DNA of 64,000 nucleotides from Viridothelium virens (Eukaryota; Ascomycota; Dothideomycetes; Trypetheliales; Trypetheliaceae). The notes beneath the pieces are model-generated. The model saw only the letters and a program-made list of their open reading frames with translations. It was not told where the DNA came from and made no database searches. Positions 32,353-45,139 of this stretch are shown piece by piece (the stretch's first letter is position 1; each line of letters begins with the position of its first letter). The stretch covers positions 310,001 through 374,000 of the forward strand of contig ML991781.1 of assembly GCA_010094025.1 (NCBI GenBank), read 5' to 3'. Both the position numbers and the translations under genes were made by a program.

Positions 32353-33037
32353 TTTGGCTCGAGTCTGACAAAAAGAGAAGCTACCTTGGAGTCTCCATTT
32401 TTGATAGAATAATCCTGGCAAAGAAGAGATGCGGTGATGCGGTGACGAAGTGGAATGGCAGTGTTCGAGACGCGGGTTTGATGGTCAGATAAGATATGGA
32501 GCTCGAAATGCAGCATCTAGCCTCAAGAGAGTGAGTCAGCCAACAAGACCTGGGTCTACCCGGCTCCTGCCAGGGTCGCGCTTACTGGAACCCAACAAAA
32601 CCAAAAGCATGGTGCATTTCGTCATACCACGCGGGGTACGGAGAAGACCACACGATAATATGGAAGGGTCCCATCTCATCTGGCATGTTTCGCGCTTCTC
32701 TAGGCGGGCGCTGATGGCGAAATGAAAATGGCGTACCGCAACCTGCAGAAGTGAGGCCGCCATTAGGGTGAGACGTGAAAGGCTACTGGTTACCAGCCAA
32801 AGCTAAGATCGGCCCCCACTACCTGGGACTGGATACTCTAGACCGTAAGGTAAAATGTCTTATCCCGTAGAGTGCTTAGACAGATGATCGTCGCCGGGAG
32901 GCTTGACAAAACCCAGTCACAAGTACACATATAGCCCGTCTCGGGTCCGACTCGGAATCCCCTCATTGGCTTTGAAATTCAAATGTTGTATTACTTGCTA
33001 AGGAGCCTGAACTCTAGGACCCCATGCTGGTCTCCTC
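32353..33037. other. Promoter region of the Zn2Cys6 gene
   Basis: 685 bp between the regulator's start and the 3' end of the GH28 gene. Only shadow frames are present. Confidence 0.45.
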
Positions 33038-34477
33038 TCAATTGCTCCCTCTGTTTGTACTCGTACAGTTGATATTCGTCAATAGACTCTCATCCACATC
33101 CCCACATGTGAACTCATCCGTGACTCCAGTCGGCGTCGTCACGTCGACCCCATTGACCGTGATATTGCTGCACACACTTTCGCTCGAGCAGACCACGTAT
33201 CCGCTAATTGGGTCGTATTTCTTACTTGTAGTCCCAGTAACACCAGACATCAGAATATTGCTAATGGTGAGGTTTGAAGGGTACTCGTTGCAAAGAGTCA
33301 GGTTCGACTGTCCGTAGCACTGCGTCACTTCGATAGCATAATCGACATTGGTGATATGTATTGTGTCGTACGTGACATTGTTGACCATGCCGGTACCGCC
33401 ACCGCCTTGCAGGTCACCAGAGAGCTCAGCGGGAGAGCCAGGCCAAACTTTGATGCGCGCACCATCCGTGGCATTGCTCATGGAGATATTGTAGACGTAC
33501 ACGTTCTCCACAATATCAGTCTCGCCAACGTACTGGCCGAGAGAGCCAACACTGATTCCGTGACTACCGTTGCAATGCAGGTTTTGGACGAGCATGTCGG
33601 TGCTGTTTGGTTTGAACGAAACGCAGTCATCGCCGTTGTTGATAGTACTGTTCTGGATAATGACATTGCTACTCCGGTAGCTGAGATGTCGCGTCAGTGA
33701 ACAGCGCATCCATTATCATCAGAGCCACTCACGTATCCCATCCGTCCGTATTCTTAGCCGTGTTATTGCTCTTGCTGAACCCACTGATGCTTATTCCCGA
33801 GAAAAGCACGTCCGTACTATTGGCGACAAAGTTGTAGTATTCCGGGCTGTATCTCAAGTTCAAGTTTGTAAAGGACCCAGTATGGAGGCCGATCGTTCCG
33901 AGCAGCACTGGGCGCAAGATGTAGATGTTTTGAGCGTAAAGGTCGTACCACACCTGACCGTTACCATCGATAGTGCCGCCTCCATAAAAGTTCACGTCGT
34001 TGCCACCAAGCTGCCAGAACGTGGTGACGTTCTGAAAAATTTGGCGGAAGGAATTAGCTTGCCAGTAGTCGGTGTCGTTGGTGAATTGGAGATAACCCTG
34101 CAATTCTACATAAGGGTCAGCGTTTTATCACTTAGTCATTCGTTCAATGTAACGTGCATACCAATGTCAATTTGGTTCAAGAACGTCAAGTTGAGCGCCG
34201 TTCCAATAACATATTTCGACTGTGCGGGCAAAAGGACATGGCCACCGTTGTTGCATTGATGTAGCGCATCTAGAAAGTACTGCGAGTCATCCGTAACGCT
34301 GTCGTTGTGACTCTGCACCACGCATGTCTTGTTCCTTGCGGGGCTCTCTGGAAGAGGTCTGTTTGGCTGCTTCGGTGCGATCTCAAGGCTTGGCCTGCCA
34401 ATGCTGTGCGGGACCTGAGGTTGCAGAATAGCCGCTTCTGAAATGGCAGCAAAAGTCAAAAGCCAGTTGAGGAACAT
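33038..34477 (-). CDS. Secreted GH28 exopolygalacturonase
   Basis: Three exons on the minus strand: 34477-34162, 34105-33733 and 33680-33038; 443 residues. The signal peptide [15 protein letters not shown] is followed by the GH28 beta-helix. All four catalytic signatures are intact: NTD (224-226) in [15 protein letters not shown] (246-248) in [12 protein letters not shown] (268-271) and RIK (305-307). Sequence context (NTDGWDT, IGSLGQY-like VGSLGQY) and many N-glycosylation sites fit exo-acting polygalacturonases, which release galacturonate from pectin chain ends outside the cell. Length matches the family. Presence of a pectinase suggests a plant-associated or saprotrophic life style. The exo mode is inferred from remembered subfamily patterns. 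Confidence 0.9.
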
Positions 34478-36594
34478 CTTGCCTTGTCCTCACAGTGGGA
34501 ATCGCGACTGAGGCTCTTGGTGCACCCCAGCCCCAGCAGGAAATCGATGCATATAAATTCCCCATGATTGCGGTGGATCCAAATTCTCCGCAAAGCGGCC
34601 CTGGGATAATCTTCAATATCCTAGTCGCTCTAGTCTCGTCCGAGGAGGTCGAAGAGATGAGATGATACTAAGCCGGATATAGCTAGCTGTACCTGGAGAA
34701 CCCCAGACTTTCTCCCAAGGTGGGAATTGAGAATGCGGGATTGGTGGAAGAACCAAGCGTGTTAGGGCATTGCTTGTTCCGCGCTGATGGACTGAGAAAA
34801 TTCCTGCGTTTATTCAACGCAGCGACATTGAATCGTATCGAATAGCTACCGAGCGAGGCCTACCCATCCTAGTCTTGTCGTCAATGAGCTCCTACCCATG
34901 TTCTGGTCACCTTCACATACGTACCAAACTTCTGGGCTGTAGATCTGGAATAGGTAGAAACTCTGCTATCTTGGCTTTTTTGGTGACACGGACTTCCTCG
35001 GGCACAAGGGAGAAATTGCCGGATGGAACGAGAGTGCCGTCGGCCTGCTCCATTGAGCGGCCTTGCTCGTGACATTTCCTTTGTTGATGCGCTTTTGCTC
35101 ATCCATGGTCGAAGTTGACATGGTTCATGCCGGCAACGGCACGACGGACCGGTTCCCTACATACAGAAATCAGGTGTTCCAAATCTCGCTTTCCTTATGC
35201 GGATAATAGCACAGTGGCAATCCGAATTCTGTTTTCTCAAATACTTACCGTACGTTATTTCAATCGAGGGCGGCGGCAGAACGGCCAGCTCAGCTATAGT
35301 CAATAATGGACACGCGCTTCGAATGGTAGTGATTTTCCCCCGAATCGTTTCGTCAGACTCAGGTACATAATCTAGTAGATAAATGTATAGGCTCGACCTC
35401 TAAAATTCCAACTTTGTCTCAATCCATTTTGTGTTTCGAATCGAAGCTGTTACCGCGCTTCGATATGGACCACCCTGATTTGTTTGAAGATATAATTCCA
35501 GAAACGAATTCCACGAAGTTAATATACAGACAGAAGCAAGCAGCAAAGGGCCAGCTCCTAAGAAGAAGACTGTGGCTTCGAAAATTTGGTCCGTTGTGAA
35601 AAAATACTCAGGTCTCAATGCTTTGTATCACCAACTGGCTACGATGGCGCCGTGAAGCTCGAGGAAGTAGGCCAATCGTGCGAGTGTCTAAGTTCTTGTA
35701 GATACAGTTTAGCTCCGCGATTAGAGTAGGAAAGTTGCAGACATCCTGGCTCTTAGTTGCATCCAGTTCAGGCACACTGCATCTCATATTTGAAAAAACC
35801 AGGGTATTCAACTAACTGGCGAAAGGCTTACCACGGTTCGGTATAGATGATGCTGTCCATGAATTGAGACAAGGACCAAGGCAAGATTTCTAATAGTGAG
35901 ACTTGCATAATACAACTGCAGTGGAGAGCCGTCTGCCTTGCGTTTCAGCATAGAGCCAGAAATACATCCGTCAAGTCTCAGGCTCGGATCTGAATAGCTT
36001 ACCCAAATTTTTGTGATACCGTGGTGCGATTTGTCGTGCTGATTGTGTAGAGAACACCATTGGTGAGACATATCATCATTAGTTGGTACATCGCATTGCT
36101 GCAGAACCAGCCAGAGCAAGCACCAGATTGGCCGATTCGGATGATGTGCGAAGATAATAGACTAGCTTTATGATGACCTTATGAAACAGTGATAAAAATG
36201 GTTGTACACAGATCTCTTAAGCGTTCTCGCTCAAACTTGCTACCCTCCAATCAAAGATGCAGTCATTTTCCTACAGCCCTCTTTTTGAGCGTGGGACTAT
36301 ATCCATTCGTGATGCAGTAGCGGCACAAAACACGAAACGCTATCACAACCTCCACTGAGGTCTTGAAGCCGGGCACTGACTCGGTAACAGAGATTCAGCA
36401 CAAAGAGATCCGAAGAGCATTCATCAACGCCAAGAGATGCGAACTTGAACCGCTCAGACATGTCTATTACATCGCCTCGTAAGTCGTTTGCTATTCTGTG
36501 GATTGAAAGAAGAGGGGGTAAAAAAAATAGAGTGACACGCACAAGGAAACAAGAAAGAGACAAAGATACTTTGTTAGTGCTGCAAGAGTGCCAA
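34478..36594. other. Gene-poor stretch between GH28 and forkhead genes
   Basis: 2.1 kb. A minus-strand segment at about 34935-35060 reads like protein (an ATG-led run including SGNFSLVPEEVRVTKKAK) and ends at a plausible GTACGT donor, but I could not extend it in either direction. The rest holds only short frames. A poly-A run lies near 36521. Confidence 0.35.
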
Positions 36595-38216
36595 TTAGGC
36601 AGGAAACATGCTGTTGATAGTACCATACTGCATCTCGAGATCTCCTGCGGAATCTGCAGTCCCCTCAGTGCCCCAGAAAGGATCAGGCATTCGACCAACA
36701 CCCATTGACGATGGCGTAATGGGCTCATCACCAGACTCAGCCGGACTGTCATAGAAAAATGGTTCATCCGGACTTGGAATGGGTTGTCCCGTAAAGCTCA
36801 TTCCAGGGATGTGGCTAAAGTAACCCATTGTTATGGGGGAGAAATGCGAGCTATTTGTCTGCCTCGTAGGGTTTTGCTGAGGTGCGCTGGTGGGAATAGT
36901 AGGTGTGTATTGCTGTTGGCTGTAACTGACTGGCCCCATATGTGTAACGAAATATGGAGATGTCTGCCTCTCAGCCCTGTTTTCGGATCCCAGCAAAGGT
37001 ACATCACCGACAGGAGGTGGCCCTGAGCTCGTCAGATGAGGTATCGTTGTTGGGCTTAGCTGTGAATTATCTCTTAGCCTCTGAGATCGGCGCTGAGCAG
37101 CTTTCTTCGAGGCTTGTCCGCCTTTGGCTCCTGCCTCCATACGCTTTTGGTCCGGATCCCTGGTCCTAGCACTGCGTTTGCTGGGGGCTTTGGTGCGATA
37201 GCGGGTTGTTGATTTGACACCTTCCTTGACTGCAAAGTCGGCCAACTTCCACGAACAGCCCTTTTTCTGCTCTTCCCCTTGGGGCTGGTTGACTTTAACA
37301 AATGCCTGTGCTAATGTCAGTAATCTCTTTACTCGTCAAAGTCTGAGGTTGCTAGACTTACAGCGTTCATGGAGAGATTATGTCGAATGCTATTCTTCCA
37401 TGCCGATGCATCTGGCTCTTTGCATTTCTCTGTATTTTGAATGAACCACTCGTAAATGTCACGCAGGACCATCGTATGCCCGGGTGCGCTGATTAGGCAA
37501 CGGTGAATCTTTTTGGCATAGGGCTCTTCTTTCATTTCGCTGTCAGGAGTCGGCTCTCGGCTGGCGACAAAATCCTCGTCTGGTTCAACGAGCATCGTGC
37601 TTTGCGTATCGAAATTATTGGAGCTGTACTGAGACTGTGGTGGCATCGTTGAGAATGGACCGCCTGAAAAACTTGCTACAGCTAATTCATCCGGCTGTGA
37701 TGCACCTTCCTTCAGCACTTGGGCCGCTTTCGGACTTTGTGTAGCATTGAGTGACGATAGCTGAGGGGGTTGCGGTGAATCGAGCTCGTAACAGGAAGGA
37801 GGAAAGGCGTCCTCGGGGGTGTATAGGCCTTTTGTCGAAGCACGAGGGAAGTTGACATTGGGCAACGTTCTTGGACGACTCATCGAATCTTTATCAGGTC
37901 CGTACTCCAAGAGATAATTCGAGCTGGATGGTGTCCCGCGACGCATTCTGCTGATCTCAAATTCATTTGGAAGGGTCTGGGTTGAGGCCATCTGATGATA
38001 GGAGTCGCTGTTTTGAAAGACTCCATGACCGTAAGCGTGCGGCGAACAGTTGACGCTTTCATGGCTGCTGGGCTGCAGGCTGTAGAGGTTCGATCCCTCC
38101 GGATTGTACAGTGCTGTCTCCGGATTGAAGACGTTCGTCAGCCATGGGTCGGGATTTGGCTCGATTTCAAATGGGTCCTTTTGCATGAACAACTGTTGCG
38201 ACGGATTCCCATTCAT
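36595..38216 (-). CDS. Forkhead (winged-helix) transcription factor
   Basis: Two exons on the minus strand, 38216-37362 and 37305-36595, with a 56 bp intron; 521 residues. The intron lies inside the DNA-binding domain, and removing it joins SIRHNLSMNA to AFVKVNQPQGEEQKKGCSWKL, giving a complete forkhead domain at about 232-310, including recognition helix NSIRHNLSMN and wing W..L. The flanks are Ser/Pro/Gln-rich and disordered. A basic segment after the wing (RTRDPDQKRM, SKKAAQRRSQR) is a likely nuclear signal. It is expected to be a nuclear sequence-specific regulator; the target process (cell cycle, development, secondary metabolism) cannot be told. The start is the first ATG in frame; the open frame 12 bases upstream begins at TTG. 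Confidence 0.88.
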
Positions 38217-39490
38217 CTCCAATATCAAAGATGGAGTGTGAGGTTTGCAGCAATACTTCTCTTGTACTCAATGACAGAAATTATCAGTATTCCTGTTTAA
38301 TGGAGGGGAGTAAACGAAAGGGGTAGGATACGGGCAATGCCAACAGTGAATGTTCCACGGAAACACACTTTGTGGAGATGTCAAGTGGGATGATCGAGAG
38401 AATTCCCGGAGCGGAGAGGCTTGTGAGACATATTTCTACTGAGCAGTGTCAATGCAGCCTAAGCAGGACCACATCACTGCCCTCACATCTTGCCTTTCAT
38501 ATCGGTTGCCAGCGTGGCAGCAGACAGAGGGTTTCTGCGAAGGTCTTTGTGAAGACCAGCAAACACACTCACAAATCTCTTGTTCTAAACGACACTTCAG
38601 TGTATGACAAAGGGCAGCCCCCGGTGCCGAACAAATGCGCCTAATCACTGAGCAGCCTACTTCTGAGGCTGAGCGTGCGTGCCCAACGGTCAAGGCGTGA
38701 CGCATCAGCCGACAAAGTGGGGGGCGGAAGAGAGGCCATGCAGTGAATACGCCTAGAGTCCAACGGTTTCTAAGAATGATGTTTGAGAATGGCTAGCGGA
38801 CGGGAGCTTGCAGTGCCGTACGCTGTCTGTCAGCATCTTGGAAAGGTACCTTTGGGGACTGTGCATTCCTTCTTCGTGTGTTCTAGAACTCCGGCCTAGC
38901 AGCGTCACAGATGCATCACGGATGTAAGTCGACGCGGGTCTCACTATATTGTTGAAGAGGAACAGTGCAGAGGGTGACATTTGACTGGGTTGTTCGGCGC
39001 TGAATAGGGACCCTGCAGTTACACAGCTCTGGTACTGACGTGACTGGCATACTACCTAGAAGCGGCGTCATTTGCAATTCCACGTGCAATGGAGCCAGCA
39101 CCAATGGCTTGCTGCAAGTAACCGACACACGGCAGTAGGTTCGCGGAGTAGGTGGGAAGCTACCAACCACTCTGCCTCAGTAAGCCAAGATGGAAACGCC
39201 GTGGCATGAAGTATATCATCGACAGACTGCAGAGGCTGCATAAGGCCTCTGCATCAGCATGGTACAAACTGTTGCATGCCAAGCAGTTTCAAGCATGTCT
39301 TCCAAACTACGATAGGTTGGATCGACTCAGATACTACTAGGTACCTAGCTATGCCTGGATTGATTGGCACTGATTGGCACTGGGATCAGTCTGGCCGGGT
39401 GCATCAGCAAGGGCCCAAGACCCAGAAACGGCTTCGGAGATTATCTGCTGCGTCGATCCTGAGCTCGATCTCGCTTCCGCATCTCCACGT
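38217..39490. other. Intergenic region upstream of the forkhead gene
   Basis: 1.27 kb with only short frames. Contains a GGTACCTAGC palindromic motif near 39345 and a doubled 'tgattggcac' near 39361-39380. No gene is supported. Confidence 0.4.
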
Positions 39491-41311
39491 TCATTTTCGG
39501 TAGTAAAGCTGAAATCCAAATTAACCCCTGAATAGCTAGGCTTACTGCAGCAGGGTGAACACCAACCTTCTTAAACTGGAAATGAAGTTGAAGAACCCCC
39601 TAGTCACCTATTCGTCAGCGTGATACATCTAGTAAAATAACCCAGCGGCCCGTCTTTTCCGCAAGACACCACAGAGTTCGGTACTCGGAGTCCAGCAAAG
39701 AAGTTACACAGAGGGACTTACGTTTTCAAAAGCGCTTCTGAATCCATGATCCTTTCGGGCGCTGTAGTCCCACTGCCTATCCACAATGCGGAAAGCAATG
39801 TCTGCATATGGTGCACCCGCTACAAACCTTATAGTACAGTAGTCATCCGCTCCGCGTTCTGCCCGGTACTCGCCTTTCTTTCTCCCTGCCTCCCGCTCAA
39901 TGCGGTATGTTGGTGCTTTACTCTTGTCTACCAGGTCCGGATAGAAAACATTGAACTTATAGCCTTGTACAACCTTTGGGGGAGGGTTTTCGTTATCATA
40001 ATGGGTTTGGTTGTATTTATTCCATTCATAGCCCATCTGCACTCTGTTCAACGATTTTGGTTTTCTCGGTCGGTATTTGCTCGCCCATTCAGGTTGAGAT
40101 GAAGTGGAGACGTCCTCCTCAGTGCTAAACATCTCCTCGTTGTCGGCCAACCCCCGCTCCAGCTCTCGTTGATAGAGCATATCCGCGTGCTGGATCAGAT
40201 CGGCAGATCCTGAGAGTGTTGCATTGTTGCCGTCCAGCCTCTTGGTCTTGTACGGTCGAAGTACAGTCATAGGACCGTCCTGGCCGGATTCTCTCTTCGT
40301 CATCATAGCTCTGCGAGAAGGCGAAGTAGGAGATTCGGTATTAGAAGAATCTATTTTTGTCGGATGTCGCGGTCGCTTGGGTTGATATCCAGACTTTTCT
40401 AGCTTTCGCCTTTCATCTTGAAGGTTGTCCAGAAACTCCAATTCACCGACAGACTCCAGCATTCTGTCTTCAGATCGTATTTTCAGTAGTGGCTCTGGAT
40501 CAAGCGATTGATTTGAACTTGGCACCATGTCCGATGACCCATCCTGTACCTGCATTGCATTGGCTGGCCAAGGAATAGTATTGCGCAGTTCCTCCTGAGT
40601 GGCAGTAGCCTCTCGGTATTGTTCTATGCCGAAGGTTTTGAGACGACCTTGCATGACTGACCTGTTCACCGCTTGGAAATGTGCTTTGGCTTTCCATAAA
40701 AGGAGACTCTGTAGGAGTTGCTTCCAGTAATCCATATCACCAGCATCATGGGCCTGAAGCCTCTTGCGTACCTGATTCTCCAATGCCTGAAGCTCGTCGA
40801 AGGACTTGGGCCGTAGCATCTTGTCGATATCACTTGCGACAGGGTTTGAAGCTCGAGTGACGGAGGCAGCAGGCCCTGACAGCTCGCATCGGTCGTTGAG
40901 GATGAGTTTCATGGTATGCCAGTAGTCCCAATTACTTCGATCAGTTTCGAGAGTGAGGAAGGTCTCAATCTCCCCGTTAAGTTCACGGGCTTCAACATTA
41001 CTCAGACCATCCAAAACGATTTCGGGGTCCATGACATCCAACTCGTCATCTGCAATATCCTCATCCAACGGATTTCGAGAGGGGTCAGCGAAGCGCAGAT
41101 TGATTGCCAACCAATCAATAGCTCTTGCGCGGCCTTCTCGAACCCGGATTTCTGCCTTTCTCTTTGCCTGGCGTAGCACGAAGCGGTCTTCGTCGGCGAC
41201 GTAGGCTTCTTCTGCAGCCTCCATGGCGGTGCGTTTGCGAGGGACAGTAGAAGCCGTCTGCATCGGTCGACGGTCGGGCATACCTGCAGATTGGGTACGA
41301 TTTGTCTCCAT
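39491..41311 (-). CDS. Cactin, spliceosome-associated protein
   Basis: Three exons on the minus strand: 41311-39722, 39599-39567 (33 bp) and 39508-39491 (18 bp); 546 residues. The middle cactin domain covers roughly 60-290 (VLRQAKRKAEIRVREGRARAIDW opens it). The conserved C-terminal domain runs from about 410 to the end, with EWASKYRPRKPK, the YKFNVFYPDL strand and the near-invariant end spelled across the two terminal microexons: GVLQLHFQFKK then LYYRK. Cactin supports pre-mRNA splicing fidelity and, in animals, also regulates Rel signalling. The protein is nuclear. Finding the exact family terminus across two tiny exons strongly supports the model. It is divergent from the Nej1-like gene, with 187 bp between the start codons. 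Confidence 0.93.
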
Positions 41312-41498
41312 GGCGATGACCGTTCAAGGCGTGGTGTGGATGGTTGATGAAAGTTGAGAGCCTCAAAGCAATCAGAGCGGTGGTCGGCCGTTTGTTGCTC
41401 CCGTCCACCGCTGCACCGTTCTCCACGTCCAGCTCTAATACCTAGAGTACCTTCCTACTCTATCACTTAGGGCCGCGTCAGTTTGGCTTCACCGCACC

Positions 41499-43002
41499 AT
41501 GAGCATGGCGCAGTGGGCACGACTGAGCTGTTCCAACCAGGGACTGAGCCTGTTGTATAAATTTGAAGTGTCAGGGGCCGATTATGCCCTCCTTGTGACA
41601 GATCTCAGCCGCATTTTCCACGAGAAGTTGACTAAAAACGAGATCATAGAAAGAGCTCGTGACTCTGAGTGCAAGATTGACCCAAGCCAGGATGATGGTC
41701 AGTTTCGTATTCTTCTAGATAAGATTTGTGCTGCCCTTGAAGGTCAAGATGGCACCAGGGTGACTATGGCTCAAGACTACAACGGTGAATTCCGCCTCTC
41801 CCTTGCGGCACCTCTGCCTCCCCCACTGGAATCTCTTGTATGGGTCATTAAGCTATCTGAGCTTTTACCTGAAGAGTTACAGTCTCATTTACTCAACCCT
41901 CTTATCCTCGCTGCCTCTTCACGTAAGAGCCAGATCGATAACCTTATTGATCAGTTGCACGAAAAAGACCATGTCATTTCCAAGCTATTGGACAAGCTGG
42001 AGACCTCCGGAGCTGACCTCACAACAATCTTTCCTGGGGCCACAGGAGCTAAGTCTTTAAAAAAAGGTGTAACCCGTGAGAGTGTTGCGAAATACGTCAA
42101 AGGTTTTGCTCGTTTCGAGGAGCGGGAATGGGTGAAGCAGTCACGGCTTGCACTAACAAATCAAAACTTGTCCCAGGATGTGATTGGAAATCTTTCTCAA
42201 GCACAGCCTTTACCATCAGGCCAATCCACAGTGTTGCCTCTATCTTTACGACACTGGTTTCGAGATAATCCAGTACAAGCTGCTTGTGATTACCCAGAAA
42301 TGCATCCGGTTAAGAGAAATCAGCAAGACTCAGCCACGCCGGACCATGCAGTTCCTGCACATGATGAGCACCAAGATGAGTCAGAGGTAAGTCTTCATGT
42401 CGAGCAAGGCCGACACTTGAGCGCCACTAACCGGACCCCAGTATCAGGATGATCCCCTCTTCCAGAGACCAACGTCGTTGTCTCGAGAAGGCATCGATGA
42501 GCGACTTCGTGACACGCGAGCGACTAATGATGATGATGATGATGATGATGATGATTCAACTGAGGATGAGGAAGATGAGCCTCGTCTACCAACTGCAACT
42601 TCTGAGTCAGTAGCGACCCAGCATGGTGAAAAGGATACCACTTCATCATCGAACACCATTCTACCCATGAAAAAACTTGGTATGGTTGGAGGTCGCAACA
42701 AGGCAACCTCAGAGACCGCCGCTTTGCGATCTTCCCCAATCCCCAAGACTCCGCAGAAGAAAAGGGTTGGTCTCGGAGTAATCGGCGGGAAGAGCAAGGT
42801 GGATAGCTCATCTGTCACTCCCAAATCAACGCTTGGAACCAATACTGTTGCCGAGAAGGTCGAGAATGAAGGTAAAAACACCGTGGAAGACCATGACGTT
42901 GAAGTTGAGACCGATGAGCAGAAGGCGGCAAGGAGACGAGATGAATTGAAGCGTTCGCTTGAGTCAAAGTCTAAAGCGCCAAAGAAAAAGCGCAAATTCT
43001 GA
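41499..43002 (+). CDS. XLF/Nej1-family DNA end-joining factor
   Basis: Two exons, 41499-42386 and 42442-43002, with a 55 bp intron; 482 residues. The N-terminal globular head (about 1-125) starts WARLSCSNQGLSLLYKFEVSGADYALLVTDL when read in blocks and has the XLF beta-sandwich layout. It is followed by a helical stalk (LLPEELQSHLL..., IDNLIDQLHEKDHVISKLLDKLE). The tail is disordered and acidic and contains a nine-Asp run encoded by GAT repeats at about 42532. It ends in the basic KKKRKF motif, equivalent to the C-terminal Ku-binding/nuclear motif of Nej1 and XLF. It bridges DNA ends with ligase IV-Lif1 during non-homologous end joining. The neighbouring cactin gene is divergent and probably shares the promoter. 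Confidence 0.85.
42529..42555 (+). repeat. GAT trinucleotide microsatellite in coding sequence
   Basis: Nine consecutive Asp codons, nearly all GAT, in the disordered tail of the XLF/Nej1-like protein. Length variation would stay in frame. Confidence 0.85.
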
Positions 43003-45139
43003 CTGCAATTACTCGGTTCTGTATGGGATTCTTACATCCATTCACTGTAAACTGGCGAGCTTCTCATGGCCGAAAAGTATCGGGCTACGTAGGCGTTCGA
43101 TCGTAGCGATATAATTTCTCTGCTAGACCCATTTTCAGTCACGATTTGGCAACTTCAATGCAGTTGTGAAGAGTGTGAGCTAACAACAGAGCTAATCACT
43201 AAACGTGTGTTGTTCGTACCTGATGGCGAAATCACATTTGAACCAGCAGTACATTAATGACCAGCCCGATTACGAACATGCTGTCCAAGTGCTCACTCAA
43301 CTACAGCCCCTTGACATTCCGGACAAGACACATACGGAGGGATTGCCGGCATAGAATTCCTAGGGGAAATGGTGGAGCGTGCATTAGGGCATACGCAATG
43401 TTGAGCCAAAACAGAATGAGAAATGATACCTTATGATTGATAAGAAGGAGTGGCCTTATTTAACTTTGCACTCAACTTCCTCCACCAGAACTAACGACGA
43501 TTGAACATCATGATACTTGATAGCCTAGGGGCCGCCAGCCACCTAGCCTCACGTGGCGTCTGCTAGGTGATGCCTTTGCAACTGCAGGCGCGCACTCGAC
43601 CCGTTATTGACAATACTAGAAAGGCCATGCTCCCACCGAGGCTGGTAAATAAGAGATTTGAAGTGCTCATCCTGGAATGATATCCCGGTCTTCCCAGTGA
43701 GCACTGCGATTACATCAAGTAAACTCCATCAAGTGAAACATGTCATCCTCACATTCAAGAGGAGGTCAATAAATGGCTTCAAATGATACGCCGCGTTGCG
43801 GGTGGAGACTTGGCTAATCGGGCGCAAATGTTTGCACTAGATGCTCAATCGGGACGGGACTGTTTCAAAGAACTGAATTTTATTGAGCCAAACAAGCTAG
43901 CGTAGCAATACTACATCAATCTGTGCTGCTCACCCCAATCGAAGCAACAACCCTCAGCAAAGGTGACATGAAGCGTAAGCTAGACCCTTCAACGCCAGCA
44001 CATGAACCTTTGAGGGGTCTCAGCCACTGGTCCTACCCGTGTGCATGTCGCCGGATACTGCATCATAACAAAGGAGATATCTGTCCTTCCTCTGGTGGGT
44101 CATGAATGGACCTCACAGCTCGACGGAGAATGCGTTGACGAATGTCAGGTGACTACTTGTGCGGGACCCTTATCAACGAGCAGAGAGAATTCCCGATGAT
44201 GACCGAAGACGAGTGCTCGCCGAAGCTGCGTCTGTGGGGTTGGCCGAACTTGCCCTCCTGATCAGCCCATCGACGGCAAGGGGGAGGAACAAGCGTCTGT
44301 AGGTGCTCAAGCAACTCCGGAATGGATGATTGCTGTGCCCAGACACTATGTGAACGCCTTGCTGTTGTGTTGGTAGACTGAGTAGATCAGATTGTATGAG
44401 AGGATTCCGAGCCTTGACCTCACGCATGAGCCGGCCTCAAGTTGGAGCATCTGAGTCTATAGAGACGATGTGGTCGGAGCCATGAGCAGACCCCACTAGC
44501 GTTCGTCGTCTAAGTGAGGTGTGCTCCCTGCTGATAGAGCCGAGCAGCGCGTCACTTGTTGATATTTGCTTTGACTTCTTCCTAACCGCGTAGAATTCGT
44601 AGTGGCTTCCGTACGACGATGATGTGCCATAATAAGATGTGCTACTTTCCGAACTGCGTACTTCCCGAAAGAGCGATGGACCTGTGGTTCGTTCTTGCCT
44701 TCACGTTTGACCGCGCTTTCGGTGGTGTGCCGAACTGACTTCAATTCTTCCTCCAGCCATGCTTCCCATCCTCTCAACAATCAACATTTCACTCCATCAT
44801 CAGTTCATTCTTCTTGCATCAACCCTTCAGATTTATCTGTAGACGCAAACACAAGCCCTTCTCAGTATTCCCTTGCACCGAAAGGTCAGTATTTTCGCGT
44901 CCCGGCAGTGGAATCGATGGGGTCCTTCGTCTTCTCTATCTCAGGAGCCAAGTCCACGCAGCCAGACTTGTACTTGATCCACGAGATCATTTGTCCTGGC
45001 GAGAGCCGAATTGTTTTTCTTAAAACCCTGTATCGCTGACCTCGCTGTCATAGTGTCAACTGTCCTAAGCACACCAACCAAGGCTGACTCTGTTCCGAAA
45101 CATCCTTCATCTTCCACGGTCGGTGAAAAAGACGTTGCA
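43003..45139. other. Gene-poor stretch before the proline-rich gene
   Basis: 2.1 kb. A minus-strand frame at 44496-44780 reads plausibly (GWEAWLEEELKSVRHTTE...) but has no ATG at its start and no clear upstream exon. An ATG-led plus-strand frame near 44920 could be part of a 5' exon of the next gene. Otherwise nothing supported. Confidence 0.35.

Noticed and set aside
38080-38105. tRNA T-loop-like GGTTCGATCC
   Set aside because: Lies within the forkhead coding exon and no acceptor or anticodon stems can be formed around it.
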